Shown here piece after piece: positions 1 through 8,105 of a stretch of 64,000 nt of DNA. This stretch comes from Acinetobacter oleivorans DR1 (GTDB lineage: Bacteria; Pseudomonadota; Gammaproteobacteria; Pseudomonadales; Moraxellaceae). Below the pieces are notes generated by a model that was not told where the DNA came from, ran no database searches, and saw only the letters and a list, made by a program, of their open reading frames with translations. The translations under genes and the position numbers were made by a program. The stretch's first letter is position 1. The number at the start of each line of letters is the position of its first letter. The DNA is taken from contig NC_014259.1 in assembly GCF_000196795.1 (NCBI RefSeq), positions 3,906,001 through 3,970,000 on the forward strand, in the 5' to 3' direction.

Positions 1-446
1 ACCCAGAGGTGAACTGCATTATCCATACGCATCCGACTCATGTAGCGGCTCTTTCCATGCTTCAAATTCCGCTCATAATTTCTCAAATGGATGTCTGCGC
101 ACTCTACGAAGATTGCTCATTTGTAGGCCATTGGCCAGGTGTTCCTGTGGGCAATGAAGAAGGTATTTTGATCTCTTCTGCTTTGGGTAAAAACCGTGCT
201 GTTTTGTTATCTCACCATGGTCAACTGGTCACAGGAAAAACCATTGAAGAAGCATGTAACTTGGCTCTTTTAATTGAACGCGCAGCTCAACTGCAACTTT
301 TAGCCATGTCGGCCGGGCAAATTCAGCCGATCCCACACGATTTAGCTACAGAAGCTCATGACTGGGTATCTACCGATAAACGTAACAAAGTGAACTTTGC
401 TTACTACGCACGTAAAGCTTTGAAAAAACATTCTGACTGTATTTAA
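1..446 (+). CDS. Class II aldolase/adducin family protein (5' truncated by window)
   Basis: The reading frame is open from the first base, so the gene begins upstream; the GTG at position 9 is an internal valine, not a start. The visible part carries the class II aldolase zinc-site motif HTHP right after the window edge and a second SHHG motif about 60 residues on, both typical of L-fuculose-phosphate aldolase and 3-oxo-tetronate-4-phosphate decarboxylase relatives. It catalyses a metal-dependent retro-aldol or decarboxylation step on a sugar acid or similar substrate; the substrate cannot be told from here. It ends 15 bp before a DapA-family lyase and is probably in the same catabolic operon. 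Confidence 0.85.
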   Translation, partial: PEVNCIIHTHPTHVAALSMLQIPLIISQMDVCALYEDCSFVGHWPGVPVGNEEGILISSALGKNRAVLLSHHGQLVTGKTIEEACNLALLIERAAQLQLLAMSAGQIQPIPHDLATEAHDWVSTDKRNKVNFAYYARKALKKHSDCI

Positions 447-461
447 AAAGAGATTTCGACC

Positions 462-1340
462 ATGAAACTAAACGGCATTATTGGCTACCCTGTTACTCCT
501 TTTTCTGATGACAACACAATTAATCTTCCTGTTTTAAAACAGATGCTGGATTTGCTTATTGAAAACGGCTGCGATGCAATTGCGCCTTTAGGCAGTACTG
601 GCGAAAGTGCTTATCTTGAATGGGATGAGTGGTGTTTAGTCGCTAAAACTTCAATTGAAAGCATTAATAAACGTGTACCTGTCATTATTGGAATTTCAGA
701 ACTCACGACGGATCAAGCCATCAAAAAAGCGCAAATCGCAGAAGGCTATGGTGCAGATGCACTTATGGTGATTCCTGTATCTTATTGGAAGCTAACAGAC
801 CAAGAGATTTTTGAATATTATCAAGCGATTGCACAAGCGACGACTTTACCGATTATGATTTATAACAACCCTGCAACTAGCGGTGTTGATATGTCTCCAG
901 AATTAATCGTGCGCATGTTTAACAACATTGCAAATATTACGATGGTGAAAGAAAGCAGCGGTGACATTCAGCGCATGCATAAAATTCAAGAACTCTCAAA
1001 AGGAGAACTTCCGTTTTATAACGGCTGCAACCCTCTAGCTTTAGAAGCTTTATGTGCTGGAGCAAGTGGTTGGTGTACAGCAGCACCAAATCTGTTAGGT
1101 CAGCTACCTCAACAGCTTATTCAGCACGTCAAAAATGGTGATTTAAGTCAGGCCCAAAAGTCATTTTACCAACAACTTCCTCTACTACGCTTTATCGTAA
1201 ATGGTGGATTACCAAAAACAATTAAAGCAGGTTTGCAACTACAAGGTATTGCTGCGGGTTCACCACGCAAGCCACTGTTTAAAGCTACAGATATTGAACT
1301 TAACCAGTTAAAACAGCTACTTTCTGAAATAGAAAACTAA
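462..1340 (+). CDS. Dihydrodipicolinate synthase / N-acetylneuraminate lyase family protein
   Basis: A 292-residue TIM-barrel class I aldolase. The family motif GSTGE is at residues 44-48, the catalytic Tyr at 134 (IYNNP) and the Schiff-base Lys at 163 (MVKESSG). The ATG at 462 follows an AAGAGA ribosome site. Family members condense or cleave pyruvate with an aldehyde. Its position behind a class II aldolase, far from lysine genes, suggests a catabolic aldolase/dehydratase rather than the biosynthetic DapA. That role is inferred from context; the family call is firm. A strong terminator follows. Confidence 0.85.
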   Translation: MKLNGIIGYPVTPFSDDNTINLPVLKQMLDLLIENGCDAIAPLGSTGESAYLEWDEWCLVAKTSIESINKRVPVIIGISELTTDQAIKKAQIAEGYGADALMVIPVSYWKLTDQEIFEYYQAIAQATTLPIMIYNNPATSGVDMSPELIVRMFNNIANITMVKESSGDIQRMHKIQELSKGELPFYNGCNPLALEALCAGASGWCTAAPNLLGQLPQQLIQHVKNGDLSQAQKSFYQQLPLLRFIVNGGLPKTIKAGLQLQGIAAGSPRKPLFKATDIELNQLKQLLSEIEN

Positions 1341-1342
1341 TA

Positions 1343-1371
1343 AAAAAGCGGGTCAATAAACCCGCTTTTTT
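1343..1371. terminator. Bidirectional intrinsic terminator
   Basis: GC-rich hairpin GCGGG / CCCGC flanked by an A run and a T run, between the convergent DapA-family gene and the TorF porin gene; it can serve both strands. Confidence 0.9.
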
Positions 1372-1382
1372 ACAGCATATAC

Positions 1383-2195
1383 TTAGAATGTTTTAGTTAA
1401 ACTAAACACTAAACCTGTGTCGTAAGGTTTTTTCTGAGCATCAGTCATACCAGAAGTACTAATGTCTGTACCAACTACATCTAGCTCAGCAACAATACCC
1501 AAAATGTTATAGTTTACGCCGACTTTATAATCGATATAGCTATCGTCTTCACCTGGTCCACCCGCAACTACAAGTAAAGAGTCTTTATTTTTGAGCTTGT
1601 TATAACCAACTGAAGCAAGGCCTGTGAATCCTGTATCTGCAATTGGTGCTGAATAGCCAATGTTAAAATACCAGAACTCATCAGAGTGCCCCCAATAATC
1701 ATCTGAGTAGCTTACACCCACACTAAGCGCATCACCTTTAAATAAAGAATCAGCAAAAGTTAATTTTCCGTAAAATTCGTTAAAGTCAAAACCAGTATCC
1801 CCATTGTATGGGTTAGTAAATTTTGAGTCAGAACCAATATAGCCGTAATGAATTACACCCACGTCATAAGTCGGTGCCAGCTTATCTGACAGTTTTAAGG
1901 TATTGGTATAACCTAATGAGATATCAGTTTCAGTTGAAACACCTGGTGTATTAAAGTCAACGCTTGAACCCCAAAGCGCAACATAAGCACCCGACTTATG
2001 AGAAAAAGTAAAACCACCTTGAATGGCTGGATTATTTGATGATTGGGTAACTCCGCGGAAGCGGTAGTCTGTGGTTGCTGCGACACTCCCTGTTGCGGTA
2101 ATACCATAAAAAGATGGTGCATCTTCAGCCATAGCCATGGTTGAACCTGCTGCAAAGATACCAAGACCTAAGGCCTTAAGTGCAAATTTCATCAT
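1383..2195 (-). CDS. TorF-family putative porin
   Basis: An outer-membrane beta-barrel protein of about 270 residues with an N-terminal signal peptide (hydrophobic run ending in Ala-Met-Ala) followed by FYGITATGSVAATTDYRFRG, typical of the TorF/Gcw_chp porin-like family. The C-terminus ends in Phe (LTKTF), as for Omp85-inserted barrels. The frame is open to 2243, but I chose the ATG at 2195 (or the next codon, 2192) because a GGGGGAG ribosome site lies six bases upstream and the signal peptide begins there. Its substrate is unknown. It converges on the catabolic operon and shares its terminator. Confidence 0.85.
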   Translation of the reverse strand: MMKFALKALGLGIFAAGSTMAMAEDAPSFYGITATGSVAATTDYRFRGVTQSSNNPAIQGGFTFSHKSGAYVALWGSSVDFNTPGVSTETDISLGYTNTLKLSDKLAPTYDVGVIHYGYIGSDSKFTNPYNGDTGFDFNEFYGKLTFADSLFKGDALSVGVSYSDDYWGHSDEFWYFNIGYSAPIADTGFTGLASVGYNKLKNKDSLLVVAGGPGEDDSYIDYKVGVNYNILGIVAELDVVGTDISTSGMTDAQKKPYDTGLVFSLTKTF

Positions 2196-2422
2196 TCTGA
2201 TCTCCCCCATAATGAATGCACGATTTATGTATATAAAACACATTGTGTTACTTAAGCTTTAGCAATTGCTGTGCCAATTCCATGTTTGCTATCAACGCGC
2301 TTCATTAATTTTGAGATCAAACTTGTTTTATACTGAAACCCCTGCTTGTTTTGTATAAATATAAATTCATAAAAAACAATAAAATAAAATAAAACTCTTG
2401 TGCATTTAGAAATAATAAACAT

Positions 2423-2470
2423 ATGAATACCCCTTATCGGAAACTAGTAACCGAGATGGGAAGTATTCAT
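2423..2470. repeat. Long imperfect inverted repeat
   Basis: The outer arms ATGAATAC (2423-2430) and GTATTCAT (2463-2470) pair perfectly. Inside, CCC pairs with GGG and TCGG with CCGA, with a loop around AAACTAGTAA. There is no T run on either side, so it is not a normal terminator. Function unknown. Confidence 0.6.
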
Positions 2471-3090
2471 TTACTCAATGTAAACTTTCTATTTAACCTT
2501 GATTAGGAAATATAAAAATTACGTAAATTTCTTAAAGCTGGACTTTTAATGATCTGTAAATGGGCATTTCATTTAATTAGATTTCTTTATTTTTTCTATT
2601 TTTAAACTTATGAACTATTTTGGGTCTTTTTTAATCAGTAATATGAGTAAAAAGAGTAATGCACAAAATTTACGCAGAATATCGCACTAAATTTGACCAA
2701 TTAAACTAAATTCTATGGCTCTTTTAGAGTGATCTATTTTTGCACATTGTTCTTAAAAATAACGTTATAAAGTAACACTTTAAAAATATTAAAAATAAAT
2801 CGTCGAAAAAATCAACTCAACAGAAGATTAAAAAGTAAACATATCCATCAAAAAAGATCAAAAAACAAACAGAAGAATCAACTATTTTTTGAGCTTGGAA
2901 TATAAAATAAATGGTAAAAATACACTAAAAAATAAATTACTTTTTTATTTTAAACAATACATTAAGTATAAAAGGTTAATAGTAAATTTAGTCAACAAGC
3001 AGTAGCACATTAATCAATTTCTGCATAGCATATATAAAATAAAATCAACAAAAATATATCTTTTTTATAGATTACTTATACAATTGATTC

Positions 3091-3128
3091 AAATCCTAGG
3101 CCCTGAACAATAACAAGGCACAGGATTT
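3091..3128 (+). promoter_or_regulatory. Leader hairpin upstream of the OprD-family porin
   Basis: The arms AAATCCT (3091-3097) and AGGATTT (3122-3128) pair, with an inner GCC/GGC pair, ending about 25 bases before the porin start codon. It probably lies in the 5' untranslated mRNA, where it could affect stability or translation; no transcript start is proven. Confidence 0.4.
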
Positions 3129-3153
3129 ATCGTTTTTATGAGGTTCTTTAAAT

Positions 3154-4434
3154 ATGCTAAATGCACAAAAACTTACATTAGCAGTTCTCATTTCTGCGGC
3201 AATAATTTCCTCAGCTCAGGCAAGCGAGCAAAGTGAGGCAAAAGGATTTGTTGAAGATGCGAACGGTTCTATTCTCTTCCGTACAGGTTATATTCAACGT
3301 GACAAAAAAAATGGCGTTGAAGATGACAGTTCATTTGCTCAAACAGCAATCGTTACACTAGATTCCGGTTTTACTAAAGGTATCGTTGGTTTCGGTGTAG
3401 GCGCTGTTGGTGATTTTTCATTCAAAATCGGTGCAAATAACAATAACGGCAACCAAATGATTCCTCGTTACAATGGTGTACGTGAAAACCCGTACGATCA
3501 ATGGACACGTGGTGGCGGTAGCGTAAAAGCTCGCTTCTCGAATACAACAGTACGTTACGGTACACAAGTACTTGATTTGCCTGTTCTTGCAAGCAACACT
3601 GCACGTTTGGTGCCTGAATATTTCACTGGTACTTTGTTAACTAGCCATGAAATTAAAGACTTAGAAGTGGTTGCTGGTAAATTTACTAAAAACCAATATT
3701 CTGACCAAATTGCAACTGACCAAAATGGTTTAGATAGCGCAATTGTTTGGGGTGCAAAATATAAGTTTGATGATCAACTCAATGGCTCTTACTATGGCGT
3801 TGATGTAAAAGACAAACTTGATCGTCATTATGTGAATGTGAACTACAAGCAACTCCTTGCTAATGACAGCTCACTTACTTATGACTTCAGTGGTTATCAT
3901 ACTAAATTTGATAAAAACGCTTCATTGTCATACGCAACTGGCCCAGCTGGTGAAGACAAAACCAATAATATTTGGGCAGTTTCAGGAACTTATGCGACTG
4001 GTCCACATAGTGTGATGTTAGCTTACCAACAAAACAGTGGTAACATTGGCTATAACTATGGTGCGAACCAAGACGGCGGTCAAAGTGTCTATTTGCCAAA
4101 CTCTTATTTGTCTGACTTCATTGGTAATGATGAAAAATCTGCACAAATCCAATATAGCCTCGACTTTGGCAAGTTAGGTGTATTACCAGGTCTAAACTGG
4201 ACTACAGCTTATGTATATGGTTGGGATATCAAAACATCTAACGGTGCAGATGATTCAAGCGAAAGCGAATTCTTCAACCAAGTAAAATACACAGTTCAAA
4301 GTGGTTTTGCTAAAGGTTCAAGCTTACGTTTACGTAATTCGATCTACCGTGCAGATAACGCTTATACTGCAGACTATATGCCTGACACTAATGAATGGCG
4401 TATCTTCCTTGATATTCCTGTGAAATTATTCTAA
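3154..4434 (+). CDS. OprD-family outer-membrane porin
   Basis: A 426-residue protein, the usual length of OprD/Occ substrate-specific channels. The signal peptide is residues 1-23 (cleavage after AQA). The mature N-terminus has GFVEDANGSILFRTGYIQRDKK, here broken as family-typical blocks GFVEDA and YIQRDKK, and the C-terminus ends in a Phe (DIPVKLF). These 18-stranded channels take up small carboxylates or basic amino acids; in Acinetobacter they are named OccAB1 to OccAB5, and I cannot say which this is. Nearby sugar-acid catabolic genes make an organic-acid substrate plausible, which is inference. A terminator follows. Confidence 0.9.
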   Translation: MLNAQKLTLAVLISAAIISSAQASEQSEAKGFVEDANGSILFRTGYIQRDKKNGVEDDSSFAQTAIVTLDSGFTKGIVGFGVGAVGDFSFKIGANNNNGNQMIPRYNGVRENPYDQWTRGGGSVKARFSNTTVRYGTQVLDLPVLASNTARLVPEYFTGTLLTSHEIKDLEVVAGKFTKNQYSDQIATDQNGLDSAIVWGAKYKFDDQLNGSYYGVDVKDKLDRHYVNVNYKQLLANDSSLTYDFSGYHTKFDKNASLSYATGPAGEDKTNNIWAVSGTYATGPHSVMLAYQQNSGNIGYNYGANQDGGQSVYLPNSYLSDFIGNDEKSAQIQYSLDFGKLGVLPGLNWTTAYVYGWDIKTSNGADDSSESEFFNQVKYTVQSGFAKGSSLRLRNSIYRADNAYTADYMPDTNEWRIFLDIPVKLF

Positions 4435-4454
4435 TTCACAAACTTATCAAGCAT

Positions 4455-4491
4455 AAAAAAACCTACGTCTGGCAACAGATGTAGGTTTTTT
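4455..4491. terminator. Bidirectional intrinsic terminator
   Basis: ACCTAC / GTAGGT stem with flanking A and T runs, between the convergent porin and ppa genes. Confidence 0.9.
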
Positions 4492-4541
4492 ATTAAGCTC
4501 AGAATATTAATTAAGGCATTCTGAGCCTTATCAATTAAAGC

Positions 4542-5066
4542 TTATTTAGCAGCTTCAATTGCTTTTAATACTTCAGCTTTAGCAACGTCAGCACCTTCCC
4601 AACCACTGATTTTTACCCATTTACCTGGTTCTAAATCTTTATAGTGACTGAAGAAATGCTCAATTTGGCTAATTAATAACGGAGGAAGATCTGTATATTC
4701 CTTAACGTCTTTATACAATGGAGACAATTTCTCGTGTGGAACAGCGATTAATTTCGCATCGATACCACCATCATCTTCCATTTTTAATTTGCCCACTGGA
4801 CGGCAACGAATGACTGAACCAGCAGCAACAGGATGTGGAGTTACAACAAGTACGTCTAACGGGTCACCATCTTCAGACAAAGTATTTGGAACATAACCAT
4901 AGTTCGCTGGATAGAACATTGCTGTGCCCATGAAACGGTCTACAAACAATGCATCAGAATCTTTGTCGATTTCATATTTAATTGGTGCTGCATTTGCAGG
5001 AATTTCAATGATGACATAGATGTCATTTGGGGCATCTTTACCTGCTGGGATATTGCTGTAACTCAT
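4542..5066 (-). CDS. ppa: Inorganic pyrophosphatase
   Basis: A 174-residue family I soluble pyrophosphatase that hydrolyses PPi to two phosphates in the cytoplasm and so drives biosynthetic reactions forward. The metal-binding signature DGDPLD is at residues 66-71, with the family segments EIP near residue 21 and YGYVPNT at 56-62. Length matches the bacterial hexameric enzyme. It is a single-gene unit, convergent with the porin gene. Confidence 0.97.
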   Translation of the reverse strand: MSYSNIPAGKDAPNDIYVIIEIPANAAPIKYEIDKDSDALFVDRFMGTAMFYPANYGYVPNTLSEDGDPLDVLVVTPHPVAAGSVIRCRPVGKLKMEDDGGIDAKLIAVPHEKLSPLYKDVKEYTDLPPLLISQIEHFFSHYKDLEPGKWVKISGWEGADVAKAEVLKAIEAAK

Positions 5067-5193
5067 ATCAATACTCTTTCGTTATGAAGTCAGATGTAAA
5101 ATCCACTCGATTATAGCGTGGATATCATCAAAATGATGCCGATTATACAATGCGCACACGCGAAAGTTGATATGAATGATGACAGAATGACAC

Positions 5194-5604
5194 TCAAGTC
5201 AGTTTAATCGTGACCACTAATAAGAAGATTGGGCACAATATAGATAAGAACCAGACAATCGAACGTAAAGTTGCCCAGTTACTTAAATAACAGATCCCAT
5301 AAATAACTCTTAAAATAATATATGCCCAACCTAATCTCAGAATAAAATATTCTGGAACGACCATATATTCAGCCATTAAAATAGCCGTTAAGAATAAAGG
5401 TAAGCTTTCAAAACTATTTTGTTGTACGGCATTTGCACGAGCAGCCAAACCAGTTGTTTTGGCAAAAAAAGCTCTTGGGTTTTGATTATCAACAGGCTGA
5501 AAACCACCTGTAAACTTTGCAATTACGGTAAATGCGTATGGCAGCAAACATGCCACTAAAATAATATAGATAATGCCGCTGATGCCCTGCATAGTGCCAT
5601 CCAT
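5194..5604 (-). CDS. MAPEG family membrane protein
   Basis: About 136 residues with four predicted membrane helices and the MAPEG pattern of a polar loop after helix 1 (NPRAFFAKTTGLAARANAVQ) followed by NSFESLPLF. The family includes microsomal glutathione transferases; bacterial members are mostly uncharacterised. The frame can begin at a GTG (5607), the ATG at 5604, or an ATG at 5592. None has a clear ribosome site, so the exact start is uncertain. Confidence 0.85.
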   Translation of the reverse strand: MDGTMQGISGIIYIILVACLLPYAFTVIAKFTGGFQPVDNQNPRAFFAKTTGLAARANAVQQNSFESLPLFLTAILMAEYMVVPEYFILRLGWAYIILRVIYGICYLSNWATLRSIVWFLSILCPIFLLVVTIKLT

Positions 5605-5698
5605 CACTGAAAATACTGTTGATCATGCTATCATAACATTGCGTTTTTACCTGAAATTTTATGCAATCACTTGTCATCACTGATTAATAGGGCCATGT

Positions 5699-6088
5699 AT
5701 GCAACAACCTGATCAAAAAGAATTGTTTGAAGTCTTGGATAAGCAAAAACAGAATCAACTTCAGATAGATCGCATATTAAAGATCGTACTCCCTATTATG
5801 GCTTTTTTACTTAGTGTGATTTGTGCAAATTTGAATTGGCAATCGACACTTGGCACCTTTGTTATTTTAACAATTACCTTTATTGCAGTCGGTATTAAAC
5901 GACTCACTTTGTGGCATTGGCTCATTGTGATTACGATATATTGTTTAGCAGATAATTATTTAAGTTATGGTCAGCTTGATTTAACTCACTTACGTCTGCA
6001 ACTCGGCACAATGCTTGTTTTTGTTGGGATGGTCGGAATTGGACGTCCTTATATAGACCGCTGGTTTATAAAAAGCCATAAAAACTAA
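5699..6088 (+). CDS. Small membrane protein of unknown function
   Basis: A 129-residue protein with a charged, Gln-rich N-terminal 24 residues followed by about four hydrophobic helices (starting near residues 27, 51, 71 and 104). I do not recognise a family. An overlapping out-of-frame ATG lies four bases upstream; the chosen start gives the full open frame. It is divergent from the MAPEG gene and has its own strong terminator, which supports it as a real gene. Confidence 0.75.
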   Translation: MQQPDQKELFEVLDKQKQNQLQIDRILKIVLPIMAFLLSVICANLNWQSTLGTFVILTITFIAVGIKRLTLWHWLIVITIYCLADNYLSYGQLDLTHLRLQLGTMLVFVGMVGIGRPYIDRWFIKSHKN

Positions 6089-6091
6089 AAT

Positions 6092-6120
6092 AAAAAAAGC
6101 GCCCTAAGGCGCTTTTTTTT
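6092..6120. terminator. Bidirectional intrinsic terminator
   Basis: GCGCC-CTAA-GGCGC stem with an A run on the left and eight T on the right, between a plus-strand membrane protein gene and minus-strand fadD. Confidence 0.95.
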
Positions 6121-6129
6121 ATTAACTGA

Positions 6130-7809
6130 TTAGGCTGGTTTACGTAAGTCTTTCCGTAAAATTTTGCCTACATTTGATTTTGGTAATTCATCCATAAACT
6201 CAACATAACGAGGGCGTTTATAGCCTGTTAAGTTTTCTTTAGCGAAGCTCAAAACTTCTTCAGTCGTTAAGCTTTGATCTTTTTTCACAATAAAGAGTTT
6301 TGGCACTTCACCTGATTTTTCATCTGGAACACCAATCGCTGCAACTTCCAATACTTTTGGATGTTTAGCAATAACTTCTTCGATTTCACTTGGGTAAACG
6401 TTAAAGCCAGAAACCAAAATCATATCCTTTTTACGGTCTACAATTTTTGTATATCCACGACTATCCATCACGCCGATGTCACCCGTACGGAAGAAACCAT
6501 CTGCTGTCATGACTTTAGCTGTCTCATCAGGACGATTCCAGTAACCCTTCATCACTTGAGGACCACGAATCGAGATTTCGCCTTGTTCACCTAAAGCAAC
6601 TTCTTTACCATCATCATCTAAAATAGCAACTTCAGTTAAAGGTAACGGAATACCAATAGTGCCGCTAAATTCAGTAGAAGCAGGTGGATTTGCAGTTGCT
6701 ACCGGTGAAGTTTCTGACAAGCCATAACCTTCAATAATGGTTGTACCAGTAATTTTCTTCCACGCTTCTGCTGTAGAAGGTAAAACGGCCATACCACCGC
6801 CCATCGCCATTTTTAAATTGCTATGGTCAAGTTGTTTGAATTCTTCATTGTTCACTAAAGCATTAAACAATGTGTTTACCGCTGGGAAGAATGATGGTTG
6901 ATATTTACGTAATTCGTTAATAACAGCTGGTAAATCACGAGGGTTCGGAATCAAGATATTTGCCTGACCTTTATACATACCGTACATCGCGCAAACCATG
7001 AACGCAAAAATATGATAAAGCGGTAATGCACAAACAATACGGTCGCCTTTAGCGCCATCATTTGCTCCAAATTTACTTTGGAAAATACCATCACACTGAA
7101 GTAAGTTTGCTACAAGATTACGATGAGTAAGCTCTGCACCTTTTGAAACGCCTGTTGTACCACCAGTGTATTGAAGTACAGCAGTATCACTTAAAGTTAA
7201 AGTCGGACGCTTATAATTACTCGCATTTTCTTTATTTAATGCTGAGTTAAATTTAACGTGCCCTGGAATATTCCAAGCTGGAATTTGTTTACGTACTTTA
7301 CGTAGTACAAAATTCACCAGAGTACCTTTGAGTGTACCGAGCATGTCTCCTACTGATGCAACTACAACATGCTTCACTGGAGTTTTACCTAAAATGCTTT
7401 GGTAAACACTGGCAAAGTTTTCGATAATCACAAGGACTTCTGCACCTGAGTCATTTAATTGATGCTCAAGTTCACGCGCAGTATAAAGTGGGTTAACGTT
7501 TACTAACACCAAACCTGCACGTAACACAGCTAATGCAACTACAGGATACTGCAATACATTCGGCATCATCACTGCCACACGAGTTCCTTTTGCTAACCCC
7601 AAATTTTGCAAATAGGTCGCGAACTTACGGCTTGCAAGCTCTAACTCATTAAATGACATCGCTTTATCCATAAAGATAAAGGCATCGCGAGAACCAAATT
7701 TTTGGAAATTACTCTCAAAAATATCAACAAGTGAAGTATTTTCCGCAGGCAATGCTACTGTTTCTGGAATCCCTGTTTTTTGGTATTCTGCAAACCAAAT
7801 TTTTTCCAT
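6130..7809 (-). CDS. fadD: Long-chain fatty-acid--CoA ligase
   Basis: A 559-residue AMP-forming acyl-CoA synthetase, colinear over its whole length with E. coli FadD (561 residues). It activates long-chain fatty acids with ATP and CoA at the inner membrane for beta-oxidation or phospholipid synthesis. The phosphate-binding motif YTGGTTGVSKGA is at residues 214-225; YGLSETSP, RTGDIG and the fatty-acyl signature GFNVYPSEIEE follow in order. A 23-bp perfect dyad about 175 bp upstream could be its operator. Confidence 0.93.
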   Translation of the reverse strand: MEKIWFAEYQKTGIPETVALPAENTSLVDIFESNFQKFGSRDAFIFMDKAMSFNELELASRKFATYLQNLGLAKGTRVAVMMPNVLQYPVVALAVLRAGLVLVNVNPLYTARELEHQLNDSGAEVLVIIENFASVYQSILGKTPVKHVVVASVGDMLGTLKGTLVNFVLRKVRKQIPAWNIPGHVKFNSALNKENASNYKRPTLTLSDTAVLQYTGGTTGVSKGAELTHRNLVANLLQCDGIFQSKFGANDGAKGDRIVCALPLYHIFAFMVCAMYGMYKGQANILIPNPRDLPAVINELRKYQPSFFPAVNTLFNALVNNEEFKQLDHSNLKMAMGGGMAVLPSTAEAWKKITGTTIIEGYGLSETSPVATANPPASTEFSGTIGIPLPLTEVAILDDDGKEVALGEQGEISIRGPQVMKGYWNRPDETAKVMTADGFFRTGDIGVMDSRGYTKIVDRKKDMILVSGFNVYPSEIEEVIAKHPKVLEVAAIGVPDEKSGEVPKLFIVKKDQSLTTEEVLSFAKENLTGYKRPRYVEFMDELPKSNVGKILRKDLRKPA

Positions 7810-7983
7810 AATGCCATTATCTCCGATTCGTAATCCTTAGTAATAACTGTTATTCAATGCCCCAGCTATTCTTTAGCTTCTTGGTGCCAGAACATATTTA
7901 AAACTTATTGGCACATTCATGACACTTCGAACAAGATTATGAGACAGAAGTTTTGACAATTTAACCCTGCCAAATTTTTTGCA

Positions 7984-8006
7984 TGGAGTACAAATTACGT
8001 ACTCCA
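7984..8006. promoter_or_regulatory. Perfect 8-bp-arm inverted repeat upstream of fadD
   Basis: TGGAGTAC - 7 nt - GTACTCCA, in the 296-bp gap between the parC stop and the fadD start. There is no adjacent T run on either strand, so an operator is likelier than a terminator. The binding protein is unknown. Confidence 0.5.
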
Positions 8007-8105
8007 AATTGCTGTCCTTTTAATCGTTATTCAATACCAACAAGTTCAGTTCATTGCTTGAACATGTTGCCATATATAGCGTATTTATGTTGCCAGACGC
8101 TAGCT

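Larger units (their letters stand above)
2196..3153. other. Long AT-rich intergenic region between two porin genes
   Basis: About 950 bases with no credible coding sequence. It is extremely AT-rich and holds the divergent promoters of the TorF and OprD porin genes. Two structures stand out: an imperfect long hairpin at 2423-2470 and a leader hairpin at 3091-3128, listed separately. The composition suggests a nucleoid-protein-bound regulatory region, which is inference. Confidence 0.7.

Noticed and set aside
2196..3153. Hidden gene in the porin gap
   Set aside because: All frames are short and broken by stops; composition is non-coding.
7984..8006. Dyad as the parC terminator
   Set aside because: No T run follows on the minus strand, and it lies well past the parC stop.
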